A stretch of DNA of 64,000 bases from Hymenolepis diminuta (Eukaryota > Platyhelminthes > Cestoda > Cyclophyllidea > Hymenolepididae). Both the position numbers and the translations under genes were made by a program. The stretch is from assembly GCA_900708905.1 (NCBI GenBank), contig CAADRB010000046.1, forward strand, positions 432,516 through 496,515, given 5' to 3'. The notes beneath the pieces were generated by a model that did no database searches, had not been told where the DNA came from, and saw nothing but the letters and a program-made list of their open reading frames with translations. Below, piece after piece: positions 35,521 through 48,400 of the stretch. Each line of letters starts with the position of its first letter. Positions within the stretch are counted from its first letter, which is position 1.

Positions 35521-38462
35521 GTGATTTCCACTCCAAAACCAAGTCTTGACCACATTCTTACTGATTTTAAAGTTGAAAGTGGACTGTAATATCTGGTTAT
35601 CCAGTTAAAGGCTACCTGAGTCTGGCAACAGCAAATTTTTCCATTTTGCATTCCTCTCTGGGTCTAGTCAGTTAATGAATTCTCCCTATCCCTGTGATGC
35701 GCGTGACTAGTGTGGGATGGAAAGGGCGAGAGAGAGAAGGTGAACGCGAGCTACTGTCTGCTGTGAACCCAAGAAATCCGGGTGTTGTCGTTGTTTTGCG
35801 CCAACATGCAAATGTTTCATATTCGCTCCCCGATCTTCTGCGCATAAGCGCAGTTAGGCAAATTAGATTATTGTTTGAATTAGAGCGCATCATGATATTC
35901 ATACCTATTGCCTCGAACCAAAATCCCTGTCCTTATAGTCTCAGATACGTCCTCCAAATATAAATTAATTAGAAGACAAAAAAATACTTTTATTCCTAAA
36001 ATCTTTTCCATCTCTAAATACATAAGGATTAACAAGCTTTGGTCATCTCTGCTATTATATAAGATCATCTCTGAAAAAAGTGAGCCTAATTATTTACCTA
36101 CCATTCTTATTAGCCAACAAATCAGTAAACACCAGATTTCGCGAACTAGAGTTTGCCCAATAACCCTGGCGGCGATTCGTGGTATTTGAAACGTGAAGTT
36201 ACCATAAGTTAAGTGACGGTTCAAAATTCACTTAAAGCAAAAGTCTATTGATATCTGAACCTTTATATAAACATATTTTCGATCCAATCCCCTTTCTTGG
36301 CATGCTGAATTTTACTTTCATTTGCTTTCTCACGGTGAAAAATTGTAAATTTTTTTGGTTTGTCGTAAGTTATAGCCATGATACTGACAAGTTTTACAGT
36401 ACTGATTTATCAAACTCAGATTGGGATGATAACATGTACCTAAAAATATGCCCAGTGGCCTTCTTGAATAAAATAAGACTAGAAAGAAAAGAATCTGATT
36501 CTCAATATTCTTTATCATTATGAAATATGCGGTTACATCTCCAAGATGTTTCTCAGAAATATTTTTGAGCAACATCAATTTAAATCGCTTTTATGAAAAT
36601 TTATGTTCGCGTAATGCGTTTGGTTAAATTGTTTTCAATTTTCTAGGTTGGAGAATATTGATCAGCGATTTGTATTTACCTCTTTCGCAATAACTCAGTT
36701 TTTGGCTGTAAAATCCAATATACGTCGATTACAAGATTGGAATCACAGACGCTTGATTTCGTGCTCTCTCTACATTCCCTCACCCTCTTCTTCGTGCTGT
36801 TTTTCTTCAGCGTTCTCCCACCCTCTCACTTTCTTTAACTAAATTGATTCTTAGGTATTGTTGTTCAATAAGTTCTGTTTTACTTTCGAATCTATCTTCT
36901 CGATCTCTGAAGACTGTAATTGTCTGCCGTCAGGTGATAGCTGTTAGCCTTGGCTCCAACACATCAAATTAGAAAAAAAACAGGAACATTTCCACCAATG
37001 AAAGATAATATTTTAACACTTCCCTCCCTGATTAGTTGTTCTTCAAGCGCCAGGTTTAAAAGAAACTAGTTTTTAACTAAAAACGCTTAAGTTTGTCTAA
37101 AATATCCCTCAACTACGATAAAATAGAGCATATTTTTTAGCATGTGATTTCCAAAGGCGTAAATGTTTAAATGTATTAATATGTATACGCACTAACGTTT
37201 TTGTCAAATGCTAGACTGCAAAATTGTTTTAGTCGGCATTAAAGGCAGGCTAGGGTGAGAGCTTTGAGATTGGCTGAAAGTCCAGCTCCCAGTGGTTCGA
37301 GACACACGTAAATTAGTGTGTTGTCTGTGTGTTTTGGTAGCCGTCGAGAGCGCATTATGTTGTCTGGCTCTTTGAGAGTGTGTGTCTGCAAGACACCGCT
37401 AATGTTGTAGAAAATTGATGATGATGAAAGCTGCACACACATAATGGTGGATGCGACATCAGTCTGTCCTTTTGTGACTTCTGACTTACTCTGCTGTGGC
37501 TAGACTTGGGCGGACGTTTTCACGCTATTGACTGTTAAACATCATCAGCTGAATTGACTGATTTGTCAAGTATGAAAACTTTCATTTTGTTTTACCAATC
37601 CAATTCAGAGGTATCGTTTAAACAAAATTAATTTTAAAAAGAGACATAAAATTCCTTGTTGGGAAAATCGAAAATAGGTTTACGCCTTCCTAAGTAAAGT
37701 TCTGAGAGAAATGTGATTTTTAACAAGGTGACGTTGTTTAAATATATAAACGCTTTCAGAGCTCCAAATAGTTTAAACTTGTGGTGACTGGTTCGTTGTG
37801 CTCTTAAACTGTGCTCTTATTTTATTTTAAATTTCAGATTTACCTTTTATCTTAATTTGCATAACTATTAAACCATTTTACTATTTCGTTTTGCGTTCAA
37901 TTAACTTTTCAGCTTTTATGAGTATTACCGACTATCTTTGCAATTCTAAATATACAATATAGCTGATTAAGCTAATAAACGGCTGCCTCCAATATTTGTC
38001 CCTAAAGCCAAAGATTTGGCTGCAAACTCTAATTTTCCACCTTCCAGAGGTTGCAAATCTCAACAGACTCTTGGATAATTGCACCAAACGTCGCTCTATT
38101 TCAGTTTTTTTCTTCCAGTTGGAGAAGTGATCACAGAAGTAAACCTATTTGGTTGGTATCACCTTAAGAAAGATTAATTTTTTGCTTTAACTTAACTTTG
38201 CTTCAAACTCAGCCAAATTTGTAAAGAGACATAATGTGGGTAGGTATTCAGTGTTTCTGCTTTAGTCTAACATATATTGGATTATACTTTTGTAACAGTA
38301 ATGCATTGAAATACACAGAAGGCAATTTAAATTGTTTTAGCTATAGATAAGTGGTTGCTTTGGTTGAGTGACAAGCATAACCGGTTTGCCTTAAATAATC
38401 CTTTCAATTTTACCAAGAAATCGAAAACTTAAGTACTAATTTTCAACCCAAAAAAGCATTTT
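35521..38462. other. Non-coding sequence with small GC-richer patches
   Basis: No gene is recognised. Patches near 35690-35870 and 37240-37440 are slightly GC-richer, with short frames on both strands that look compositional. Confidence 0.4.
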
Positions 38463-38903
38463 TGAAGGATTACTACGTATTCCCCAAAATTACTCCTTCG
38501 GCCACATTCTCTATGAAACTACTTTGATTTTTCGTCTTTGTGTCCCTATGACTCAAACCCCTATCTGTCATATCTAGATGAGTTTATTGATTCATTTTTT
38601 TCAATAATTGTCTCGTTTTATTTGAAAGTACATCTGCACTCATACCTTACGCGCGTTCTTGCCAAAGTGACTCCCATAAGCTGCCTTTGTATTTCCACTC
38701 GCATATGTATACGCAGACACACTTGTGAATTATCTACTCGTAAGTTTCCTTGTCATCTCCCCTCTTCCTCATCTCTCCCTCATTTTCTCCAATTCTCATT
38801 GTGCTTTATTCAATACAATTTGATCTACACCATAGTCTAGTTCATTAGTTCCTACCATTTGGTAACTCCTAAATTGGTGACTTCGGTTCTTGTTATTGCA
38901 ACA
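38463..38903 (+). mobile_element. LTR of family L2, copy C, with adjoining primer-binding site
   Basis: The sequence starts TGAAGGATTAC and ends GCAACA and aligns along its length, at roughly 70-75%, with solo LTRs A and B; it is thus a related LTR family. After a 3-base spacer, TGGTGATCCTG at 38907-38917 matches 9 of 11 bases of a tRNA-Trp-type primer-binding site (TGGTGACCCCG), as used by CsRn1/Kabuki-like elements. Copy C is therefore a 5' LTR of a truncated element rather than a plain solo LTR. Bases 38514-38789 are identical, in inverted orientation, to 58171-58446. Confidence 0.75.
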
Positions 38904-38906
38904 AAT

Positions 38907-38920
38907 TGGTGATCCTGTGA
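38907..38920 (+). promoter_or_regulatory. Primer-binding-site-like sequence after LTR C
   Basis: TGGTGATCCTGTGA begins with the TGG complementary to tRNA CCA ends and resembles a tRNA-Trp site with two mismatches in the first eleven bases. No Gag sequence is recognisable downstream. Confidence 0.5.
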
Positions 38921-41900
38921 ACATTCACCTTTCTGCGCAACAAGAGCTGTTATACCAACATTTTACCAATTTACCTACCTAATCCGCTCAATTTTGTGTA
39001 ACAGTATACGTATTAGAAAGTAGTTATGATTTCTATTTTTTACCGAGTTAATTCTACAAAGTTGGGACGTGCCATATGCAAGTTATTTGATGCCATCGTT
39101 CCAGTGTTTTGAATATTAGGAAAATTTTATTGAAGTAGTATGACCAATAAACGAACATGACTTCATTCAGGAAGCCAGGAGATAAATTCTCATTTTTGTC
39201 AATAGAACATGAAGTTATAAGCCATATCCTTTCGGTCAAATATGGACCCAAACTTCAAATGGAGTAAAACACTTCTGATATTTAGGTTTCATTGTCACTT
39301 TCGATTTCCTCCCCTCATCAACTCCCATTTGACCATTTCGCTGTTTCCTTGTTGAAATGCATTCCTATGATTAAAATAAGTTTTGCCTTAAGAGTGAAGA
39401 TAATATTAGCTGTTTTTTTCAATCGAGATTTCAAAGTTAGGAAGATTACTAGTTTCGGGAGATAAAGTTTCCTCAGAACTTTTCCTATAACTTAAACTTA
39501 GAAATAGGAAAAGGATAGTTATGCCTTGTATTGCGGAATTTTTCTTCAAATCACAATATTTCAAAGGGTCAAACTTCATTGAGGAGATGCCGCTTGGTTC
39601 ATGATAGTTATATTTTAAATAAAGCCACTGTTTAATAGATTTTATTTCAGAGCTTATAATTAGGAACAATACAGCCCACAGTTCAATACATTCACTACAT
39701 CCTTAGCTGGCTATTTAAGATAGTGAAAGAAGGTTGTTTAGGACTGATTAATTAAGTTAGTTTGTTTAAAAAGTATTCGTTTGGGTATTAAATCACTCTA
39801 GTTAAACCCTTGATATCGGGAAGTTATTTCATCTTTGGGTGGAGTTATGCATGTTCCTGCCGTCGTGATAAATCGCCATTTCGCTATGTGAAATATTTAT
39901 GTCAAGATATGTGGAAATTTAGTAAACACCATTGTCCTCATGTCAAAAAGCGGAAAGTAATCTACACACACCTTCAACCCTTTTTGTGTCCCTGCTATAC
40001 CTCTCCTTGAACTGGGTCTAACACCGCCAACAAGTGGCCTGATTTTGGGGTCGGTGTAATATACTGTGCGCCACTTGGAAAACGAAATTGTCATGACTGA
40101 GGTAAATAATACAAATGGTCAAAATAGACATTGTTCCCTGTTTGGCATAGCTATAACATGAACCGCTGCAATGTGTTTCTCGTCTCATGCATTCGCTTAG
40201 AGATTAAGAGATTATATTTCTTCAAAAAATACCCTTACATGGTAATATAGCCATTTCGGTTGGAAGTATCATTTACTTCACTCAACCTAGTTATGTCTAA
40301 AGTTTTCAATTTTAATGAATTATATGAAATCCATTTTTGGGTAGAATATATTTATTTTGAAGATTGTAATATGCGGGGATGATATTTGGCATATATGATT
40401 GAAGGGATGAAGGAAGTTTCCTACGAAACAGGTCATCTGAACCACTTGGAGTTTTCTGCCTTTGAAATTGTCCAAAAGATACCCTGCAGTTTATTACGAA
40501 GGCAAATCCTTCATTCACCACTTTCTTTATCCTTAAGCAGTTTGAATCCAGTCCTTCCACAAAACATGAATATAAATCTATGTGTGAACAGCATTCATGT
40601 ACCAAAATTCTAAATTTCAAATAGAAGTTCTGGAAAATAAACTTTGGTGCTCCTTCTGAACTTTGAGCTTCCAAAACCTTATCCTTGCGTTGAAGTACTA
40701 GAATGACCACTTTAAGGTTTATTAATATTTACATTTAAGAATTCATTGTCTTCTCGTTTTCAGCTATCTTTTATTTTTTCTCCATTTTAATTATCCGTAT
40801 ATTATAAAAGCACTTTAATATGATTTTGATTTAATTACTTGTATTAATTGCTTGAAAGCAAACACTTTTTGTAATATTAACGTTAAAGATTTAAAGTTCT
40901 CTCGTTTCTCATCATACATGGACATATCAAAAAGACGAAAATTCTTGACTAATGTTAATTATTTGATCAGTATAGTATGCTGCATATAATTATTTCATTT
41001 TATGAAAGAATCCGGACAATAGAATGTCTGGAATTTGATTGGTATGTCTGTGAGTCCACGCTGTTTCTAGATTAAGAGAAAGCTGCCAAAAACTCAAGTC
41101 TTTAGCGATAAGAAAATCATTGTTCTCAAAGCTGGAAGAGGACTGATAAAAGGACTTTAGGAAATACAAAGTAACACATTTTTAAATAAGACTGATATTT
41201 GAATCGGTAGATGAGATTCAAAAATTATTTAAATGAACTGCTAGTTTGAATCCAATAAGTGGGCATTAGGTGATAATTGGTGGTGGTTTACAGTTGCATA
41301 TTGCAGTGTATCAGTTAGTAAAACCTAAGATCATAGAAAGACATAGCGGTGAACACTCTTCGGCATCCAATATTGCTATTAGATTTGATATCTCAGGAAT
41401 GTTTGATGTTGAAGATCATCATCTGGATTTTAGTAGCTGGATTTTGCACGGATATCTAAAATTATTAATTAATGAAATGTTATTTATATTTCAATCAAAT
41501 GCTTGTGGCTACATATAAGATGATAATAAAATGATTAAATAGTTAATATATATTAGTTATACCCTTATTGGGCTCCCGAAATAGTCACAAATCCATCGAA
41601 CTTGATAACACGTGGATCAAGCAATATTTCGAAATTTACTCAAAATTCTACGAAGCAAAGACTCGCAATTTGAATGCATTTTAACCACTGTGCAGAATTA
41701 GTAAGTAATCGATAATAAAATTAATATACATGTAATATTGTAACTTCACTTTCTTTGGGACGAAAAATTCCCCGTTTTATCCAAGTTAACGTTTCGCAAA
41801 AATTGCTGTATATTGGTTTCTTCTCTACCTATTGCAAAATAAAACGCCTAAATTCAGTTAAAGCACTTAAATAATTCACAAATTAACAGATCCATCTGAA

Positions 41901-42179
41901 CATGATACGTTCAACTATTATATTATATAATTCACTCTGCTTTTGATCGGTCTAGTACGGATTATGTAAATTTATTTGGAAGAAAGTCTCCAAACATCAA
42001 AAGCGAAAACAGGTACTGGCGAAAATCTAAATATTACTCGTCCTAACTGAGAATAGAATTTATATGTATGGTACAATTTTCCCAAGAGAATCGGTACTTC
42101 TAGACAAAGGGGACTGAGAAAAACTGGCTTGCCCATCAGCAACAGCAAGCGTACACTTTTCACCATCTTAATGATCATC
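38921..42179. other. AT-rich non-coding sequence with one inverted repeat
   Basis: No gene is seen. At 40031-40038 and 40070-40077 perfect 8-bp inverted arms (CAAGTGGC/GCCACTTG) enclose a 31-base spacer within a short GC-richer patch. Apart from this the stretch is AT-rich and featureless to me. Confidence 0.4.
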
Positions 42180-42420
42180 AGACAAACAAATTGCTGCGAC
42201 GGCTGATCGGCATTGGCAGTAGTTCATAATTCACACAGTCAATCAAGTCAGTCAGACGCAAAGGTCTCTTTCTCTCACTCGAGCAAGTAACTAACTGCGC
42301 GAGATGTGTATACTCGTAAATCAAAGCACCCTAGAACAACTACCTACATGGTGCTGGCGGTAGATTACTAGGTGCTGCATAGTATAAAGCAGTCGGCTTT
42401 CAAACACTCACCTACACACA
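42180..42420. promoter_or_regulatory. GC-richer island with TATA-like site
   Basis: The patch is CpG-richer than its surroundings and contains a TATAAA near 42382, followed by mixed sequence. A short-lived promoter-like appearance is all that can be said; no downstream gene is recognised. Confidence 0.25.
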
Positions 42421-43499
42421 CACATTCTCATATATCATCAATGTCAGTTGAATTTACGACTTCAAAATACTAAACCCTCCCTGTGAAAAAGTGCGTAACC
42501 CAGCCCCTTCAGCGGTTTTTCACATTGAAAACGGCCTCTTTTAGATGTGTATTAATGACATCTGATTCATCGGCAGAAATAAAGCACTTTAAAAGGCGGC
42601 TTTAACGCTTGGAGTTATGTAGCGAGATTAAGGATACCTGCGGAAGTTCTTTTATGTCTACTAGTAGTCAAATGAACAACCAACTTTTTACCGACTGACC
42701 CTCCCTCTTTTGAAAATATTACGTAATATCTATGTGCTGAAACATAGACATAAAGACTCGAGGAGGGTAAAAGATGATACCCTACTGGGGCTGAAATAGC
42801 TATTTTAATATACGCTTAAGTGAAATGATAAATGTAAGTGCCTTTAGATATATATTTTTTCACGTAAAAGTTGCACTTTCTTCAAAGGAAGGCAAGTAGA
42901 TTAACAATCCCTCTTTGCACTTAGACTACCATACAAATATCGTTAAGTTTATCGACTTCTATACGTACTAATAATCGTTAAAGGTAATATTTCGCAACGT
43001 AACTCGTTGGATTTTGAAGCAGATAACCTATTTTGAATGGTCAACCAGATGTCTATCTAAGTTATGGATTTGTATTTCCGAATGAGTGATTATTCAAAAT
43101 TGGACTAAATTTTTATAAAATGAACAGGACCAGATTTGCACTTAATTATTGTAGAAGGATTATCGGCTATGACGATTCACTCTATTTTCGTCCAGGGTAA
43201 ATAGTGTTGTTTTTTTCCCATTGGATGGTAGATTATCGATTTTCAGTGTGGGCGGCTTGAAAATATTGGCTAAAAAAGGTTGATATTTTTTCGTCAGTAA
43301 ACCTTCATGTTAAGATGTGTCTATTCTAAAATCAACTATGATAAATATCGATTTCTTCGACAATTTTGTTTCTTCTAGATAAAGGAATTTGCTTGCACCT
43401 TATAGAGGTTTGATTTTACAAAAACTTGAATCCCAAAATTACTTTTTTCGAGAGGTATTAAATTTGAATAGCAAGTTAATTGAAAGGAATCTGATCGCT
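42421..43499. other. AT-rich non-coding sequence
   Basis: I see no gene, RNA or repeat here. Confidence 0.5.
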
Positions 43500-43940
43500 T
43501 AAGTATTACTCGGAGGCAGTGTTTAGGAACAGTAATAGAAAGAACTGAGAAAAGGTGTTTTTACCGATAAGGCAGCGACATTTTATGGTTCTCCCTACAG
43601 AGCGTTTCCAGTCAATGTTTACGAGCCTACGCGCACACAGTATGCTTACCCGTCTCTCCCTTCCCAACTCCCTTTTGAAGCTGGCCATAAATAAGCCGAA
43701 GTAGTAGCAGCAGCAACACTAACAGAGCGCGGCACTGTATCACGAACCGACCATAAACCACTTCGCTTGCCGCGATTCTTTGTTCTTCCAGCGTTCCGCA
43801 ATCAATCTTCTTCCACCTCCACCATCCCCTCTAGAGCACGGCGCCTCCAGGCTTTATGGCCCTCTTTATGGCCTCCGCCAGGCAGTGTGCGTTGGAAGTG
43901 CTCTGATATGCCAGCACTTGACTCTCGCTAATTTGCCTAA
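43500..43940. promoter_or_regulatory. CpG-rich island with TTTATGG motif cluster
   Basis: Within 290 bases there are five TTTATGG/CCATAAA words: 43582-43588 (+), 43685-43691 (-), 43751-43757 (-), 43853-43859 (+) and 43865-43871 (+). Three carry the full TTTATGGCC/GGCCATAAA form. This is the core bound by posterior Hox (Abd-B/Hox9-13) and Cdx homeodomains. The surroundings are GC- and CpG-rich (GAGCGCGGCACTG, CACGGCGCCTCC), with an AGCAGCAGC run. No coding function is apparent. A regulatory element is inferred. Confidence 0.45.
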
Positions 43941-46900
43941 AAGAAAACTTTTCTCATTTTAAAATAAAAAAAGTGGAGTGTTTCCGAAGGCGAAATTTAA
44001 CTTTCTAGATAAATATCCGAAAAAGAATTATGATAAGACACCCATGTATATGATCAAAGGCAAAATTGAACAAGGAAATGCTTTGAGGTTTCGAGTTTCG
44101 AATAGAGAGACTGATTGTATTCGAAAATATCATCATTAGGAAGGTTACTTGTGCTTTGATTTATTATCCAAAAGGATAGGTGATTTTCCTTAATTTTTGT
44201 GTTAATCATTCCCGACTTCAATATTTTGAGCATTGGCACCTAAGTAATATACATTGTTTTCCAAATACACTATATGTACTTTCCTTGGTTAGAGGAAAAT
44301 ATCTGGGACTGCTTTTATGAGAAACTCGCATTCTGTCATTGTCTTTGTTGACCGGTATTAATCATTGTGGCTTGCTGTGCCCAGCACTGAATGTGCACCG
44401 ATAGACGTAGATCTTGTGTGCTTTAATGTACTCCCAGACTCGTTTCTAATACATTTGGAAACTTGTTAATTACAATTAACGAATTCCGAAGTCCTTTTTT
44501 ACTAATTAGAGGTATAATAGCAAATTTTCAAATTTGTATTTAATACAAATCAGCGTTATTTTTATGCAGTTTTGGTCACTATGTGCTAACACATGCCATC
44601 ATCTTCACGTATATACAGATCTATTGAAAGGTAGCTCCGTATTTTCAAAGTTTAATTATTCACTTGATCAATTTTTAATAATAAAAAGCTTAAGTTTACA
44701 TCTGAAAATCGAATTTTACTTATACATTCTCTAGCAATTCCTAAAATGGTTCGAGACTCCACTGCAAAACCCATAGGATGGAGTTTCATCAGATAATTCT
44801 TGGCAAGCTTCGCATCAGTCTGACCATGTGTTTCCATAATGAACTATCACCATCTTTGAGCTCAAACAATTGGTTTCCAGACTTGATAGTGTCCCGATAA
44901 ATTTGGCATGTTTATGATTATTCAAACATCTAGAATTTTTATAGGGATCACTTTCAATCCCATTGGATATTAATACTACAATATCTCATACATTTATGTA
45001 TATTGACAATAAATATTAGCTTTTCATAGTCATACTGGCTGAATCTATTGATTTTAAATTAGTTTCTAAGAATAGACAGTTGTTACTAATTCGTTACAAT
45101 GAATTAGATTATATTCTTTTACTAATAGAATATAACAGCTCCTACTGTCATGGTAAGAAGTTATATTTCAAAGCGGTGAGCTTTAAATCCTTTTTCTGAT
45201 AAATAATTGCAACTTAACAGGGATATCTCGTGCATTTCTGATTGATTTTAAAATACGTTGTTAAATTTAGTTGCTTTTCAGCAGCTATTCTACTTTTAAT
45301 TCACCCGAATTTTCAAATACAAAGAGCAAGATGTAATTAAAGTATCAGGAGGCTGATTATTTTTCTCTTCAAGATGTTTTACCTGTTCATATCTTTCACG
45401 TGTTCTTCCCCACAAACAAAAATTTGTTTTGTTTTTATTTTACAGATAGAAAGAACCATACTAGGGGAAGGAACATGGTAAAGATAAAACAAATTCATTT
45501 ATATCCGCTTTCTCATGACTCATTTTTGTACGTCCGATTTAAGTGCCTTTGAACATGAACTAGCAGCTTTTTTAACGTCCTTTTTCTCGCAGCTGTTCTT
45601 TTAACTCCTTTATGGATTAAGGAAAGCTGTTTCCCTTTTTAATGGGATCAAGTATCGGTCAGAATTTGGAACAGAAATGGTATGGTAAAAGTGGAATATA
45701 ATAAATCAAGGAGAAAAAAATCGAGAATTATATTTAAAATGCCTGATAAAATCAAACTAAGCTTATTTTCTGCACCAACATGACTCTCCCCCCTTAGATA
45801 CAAAAAATCGATATTCAACGCACCCTGGCGAGCCAACTACGCCTAGAACGCAGCTTTGATTTATAGAGCCACCGAGAAGGATGTGACATATAGTTACCGA
45901 ATTTACTCATGCGTACAAAGCGAAAGTTTTATAGCTTGGCAACCGGGAGGATAAACTGATAGGACGGACATTTCAGATGAATATTATTTATTGTCCTTTT
46001 TAGCAGTGAAATAGACATAAACAGAGGGGGCGAATCCTTTCAAGTTTCACAGTGAGCAAAAAATACGGCCTTGAGTGTTGAGAGATTTTTTGGCAGTATT
46101 CACGTGTATTTGAAGTACAATACTATGTGTGTATGTCGAACAGACTGGACAAAATAATGCTCTGATGGGTGAATAATTCAAAGTCCCAGCTACCGCTAAT
46201 GTGATTTAGGTGAAAGTCATTTACCTGGTAAGGCGAGAAAAGGAGGAATGGTCGTACTCTTCCAAGCATGCAGGCTTCGGTAAAAACAATGTATTCAAGG
46301 TCGAGACGAAGAAAGATAGTGACAGAGAGAAGAAAACCCCAAGGCGGTGGAAGGAATTAGAAGGAGGAGGAACTTGTGGCTATTCTTGCTTTTGAATGTC
46401 ACACCTCTTTTGAAGTCATAGAAAAATAGATATGTATATTGTAATAGCTGCGAATAAGTTCTGGAAAAGAATGAGCCAACTCAGCGGTTTTATTTTGAGC
46501 CTCCCAAATTATGCAAAATTGATAAATCAATAGCATAAATTTTACAAGAAGCAAAACAATTTTTAGAACATCTTGACATGTCAAAATTTGAAGAGGCACC
46601 TTGAGGTTTTATATTTATGGAAATTAAGTTGATACCCTTATTGGTAAGTAAAAGCCAAGGATGAAAATTAAGAACTTTGTAGAATATCTTTCAGCTCTGT
46701 TTGAGTTTTAAAAGTATAGATGTACGAGAAAAGAAAAAAAGCGCATTAATTCCATGAAAATTATGGAGAAAAGGATTTTTTGTAACACCGAATGCTTTTA
46801 CCTATTTCAAATCGATAAGAGAGTAAGTCACTAGTCAGCGTGAAGAGCATTACTAACGCTAATTTTGGCAAGAGGAATAGCATAATAAGAATAATAATAA

Positions 46901-48219
46901 AAAACGTACTCTTCTACCCATCTCTTGAGCAGTTTTAGTTAGTGTGGTTGGTGGTTTCTAATCAATGAGAATCCGGCTCTCATTAACCCAATCAGTATTG
47001 GACATTTTCATGTTCAGATCTATGCCTCAAGTAAATATAAAGTATGAAGTTGGTTTCTGCAAAATTGTTCAGAATTTGATTCCAAAGACCTGATAACGAT
47101 AAATCTTGTCATATTTCATGACTGATGCGATAAAATCTTTACTTTATTTTACAGTTTGATGAAGAATCCTTTGACAATAGTTATTCCAGTATTTCGATCC
47201 ACCTCCTCACAAAGCGACTTCTTTTAGATTCTGACTAAAAACAGTTCGTATTTCTTTGGTGCTACAAAAATATAAGTTTTCAAGGGTTAAGAAAATTATC
47301 CTTTATTTTTTGATTTGACGTTTTTGAACTTTGTCATGGAGTGTTCAAAAGATTCAATGATAAGTTTTAATATTTAACTTCTCCTTATCTTAAGAAATTT
47401 ATCTACCTTTACTACATCTATTGCCCCTTTTCAACAAACAAATAATTTTAAATGACTTTGTTTAGGAAAATGACTGGTTTATATGCTTAAGGGGAATTTA
47501 TCAGCAATTTAAATAATAAACTAAGCAAATGTGTGAATATGTCATGTCCCTTCATTTCACTATTTATAATGCCAAGGAAATGTAACGTTTTCTTCGCATA
47601 TGGTAGCTCGGTAAATATAGCCACCCTCCAGTGAGTGCGCTCTAATTATAGTGGGGACTCGTTTATTCTATGAGAAGTAAGTTAAATTCCTATAGGTATT
47701 GCAAATATTATTCCACAGCTAAAAGCATTAGGTCATTCGATATCAGAGTATAAGATATCCTCTATATAAGGTAATATAAAACTTTAAAATCACAATTATA
47801 ATTATGAATCTAAAACATTAATTATATAATAGGGTTAAATTGATTTAAATTTTACTAACTGCAACTCTCTTACCTATGACCGTCTATGCAATTATGTAGA
47901 CCAAAAACTAGGAATATTAATGTATTCTATGACCTTAAACAATACGTTATTTACTCACCTTGCCCGCATTCCCAGACATTGACAAGATATTTTTATAAGG
48001 GACATTTTTAAAATCAGAAATCACTGTCTCAGCTAGATTTCAGCAATTGCATCGCCTTAATGAAACTAATTCATTTCGTGATCTGAGTATGTGACAGGTT
48101 GGTAAGCTCAACACTAATAAATTTGTTAGATTGTTGAGATATAACGACACCCCAATCATTATTTGCAAAATATATCTGATACATTTATTTATCCTAATTA
48201 AGAGTAAGAAACAAGATAG
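43941..48219. other. AT-rich non-coding sequence
   Basis: No gene is recognised. A stretch near 45460-45540 (ATGGTAAAGATAAAACAAATTC) vaguely recalls the start of repeat R2 at 48.2 kb, but too weakly to call. Confidence 0.45.
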
Positions 48220-48400
48220 AATGATATGGTAAGTATAAACAAATTCGTTACTAGTCTCATCTGCCTAGCGTTAGTTTCAACAAGGTACAAATTAATCGGG
48301 GTGACATAATTGTAGAATTAAATCGTGAACAAAATCCCACTCATGAACCGCAGAGTTAAATCATGGCATTTAAACATCAGGATATTACGCAGTTTCTAGG
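48220..48400 (+). repeat. Dispersed repeat family R2, copy 1
   Basis: It aligns by eye with 52895-53075 in the same orientation. Blocks in order are AAATTCGTTACTAGTCTCATCT versus AAATTCGCTGCTAGTCTTATCT (summarised: 19 of 22 match), AAGGTACAA, and a GTGAACAAAATCCCACTCATGAA-like block (about 21 of 28). No protein is recognisable, so the element class is unknown. Confidence 0.5.

Noticed and set aside
38538..38840. A 100-codon frame shared with 58081-58422
   Set aside because: It lies inside LTR copies C and D; the shared protein-like string reflects recent LTR identity, not coding.
47330..47360. TGTCATGGAGT, resembling the start of miR-281
   Set aside because: The match ends after about 11 bases and no long hairpin forms.
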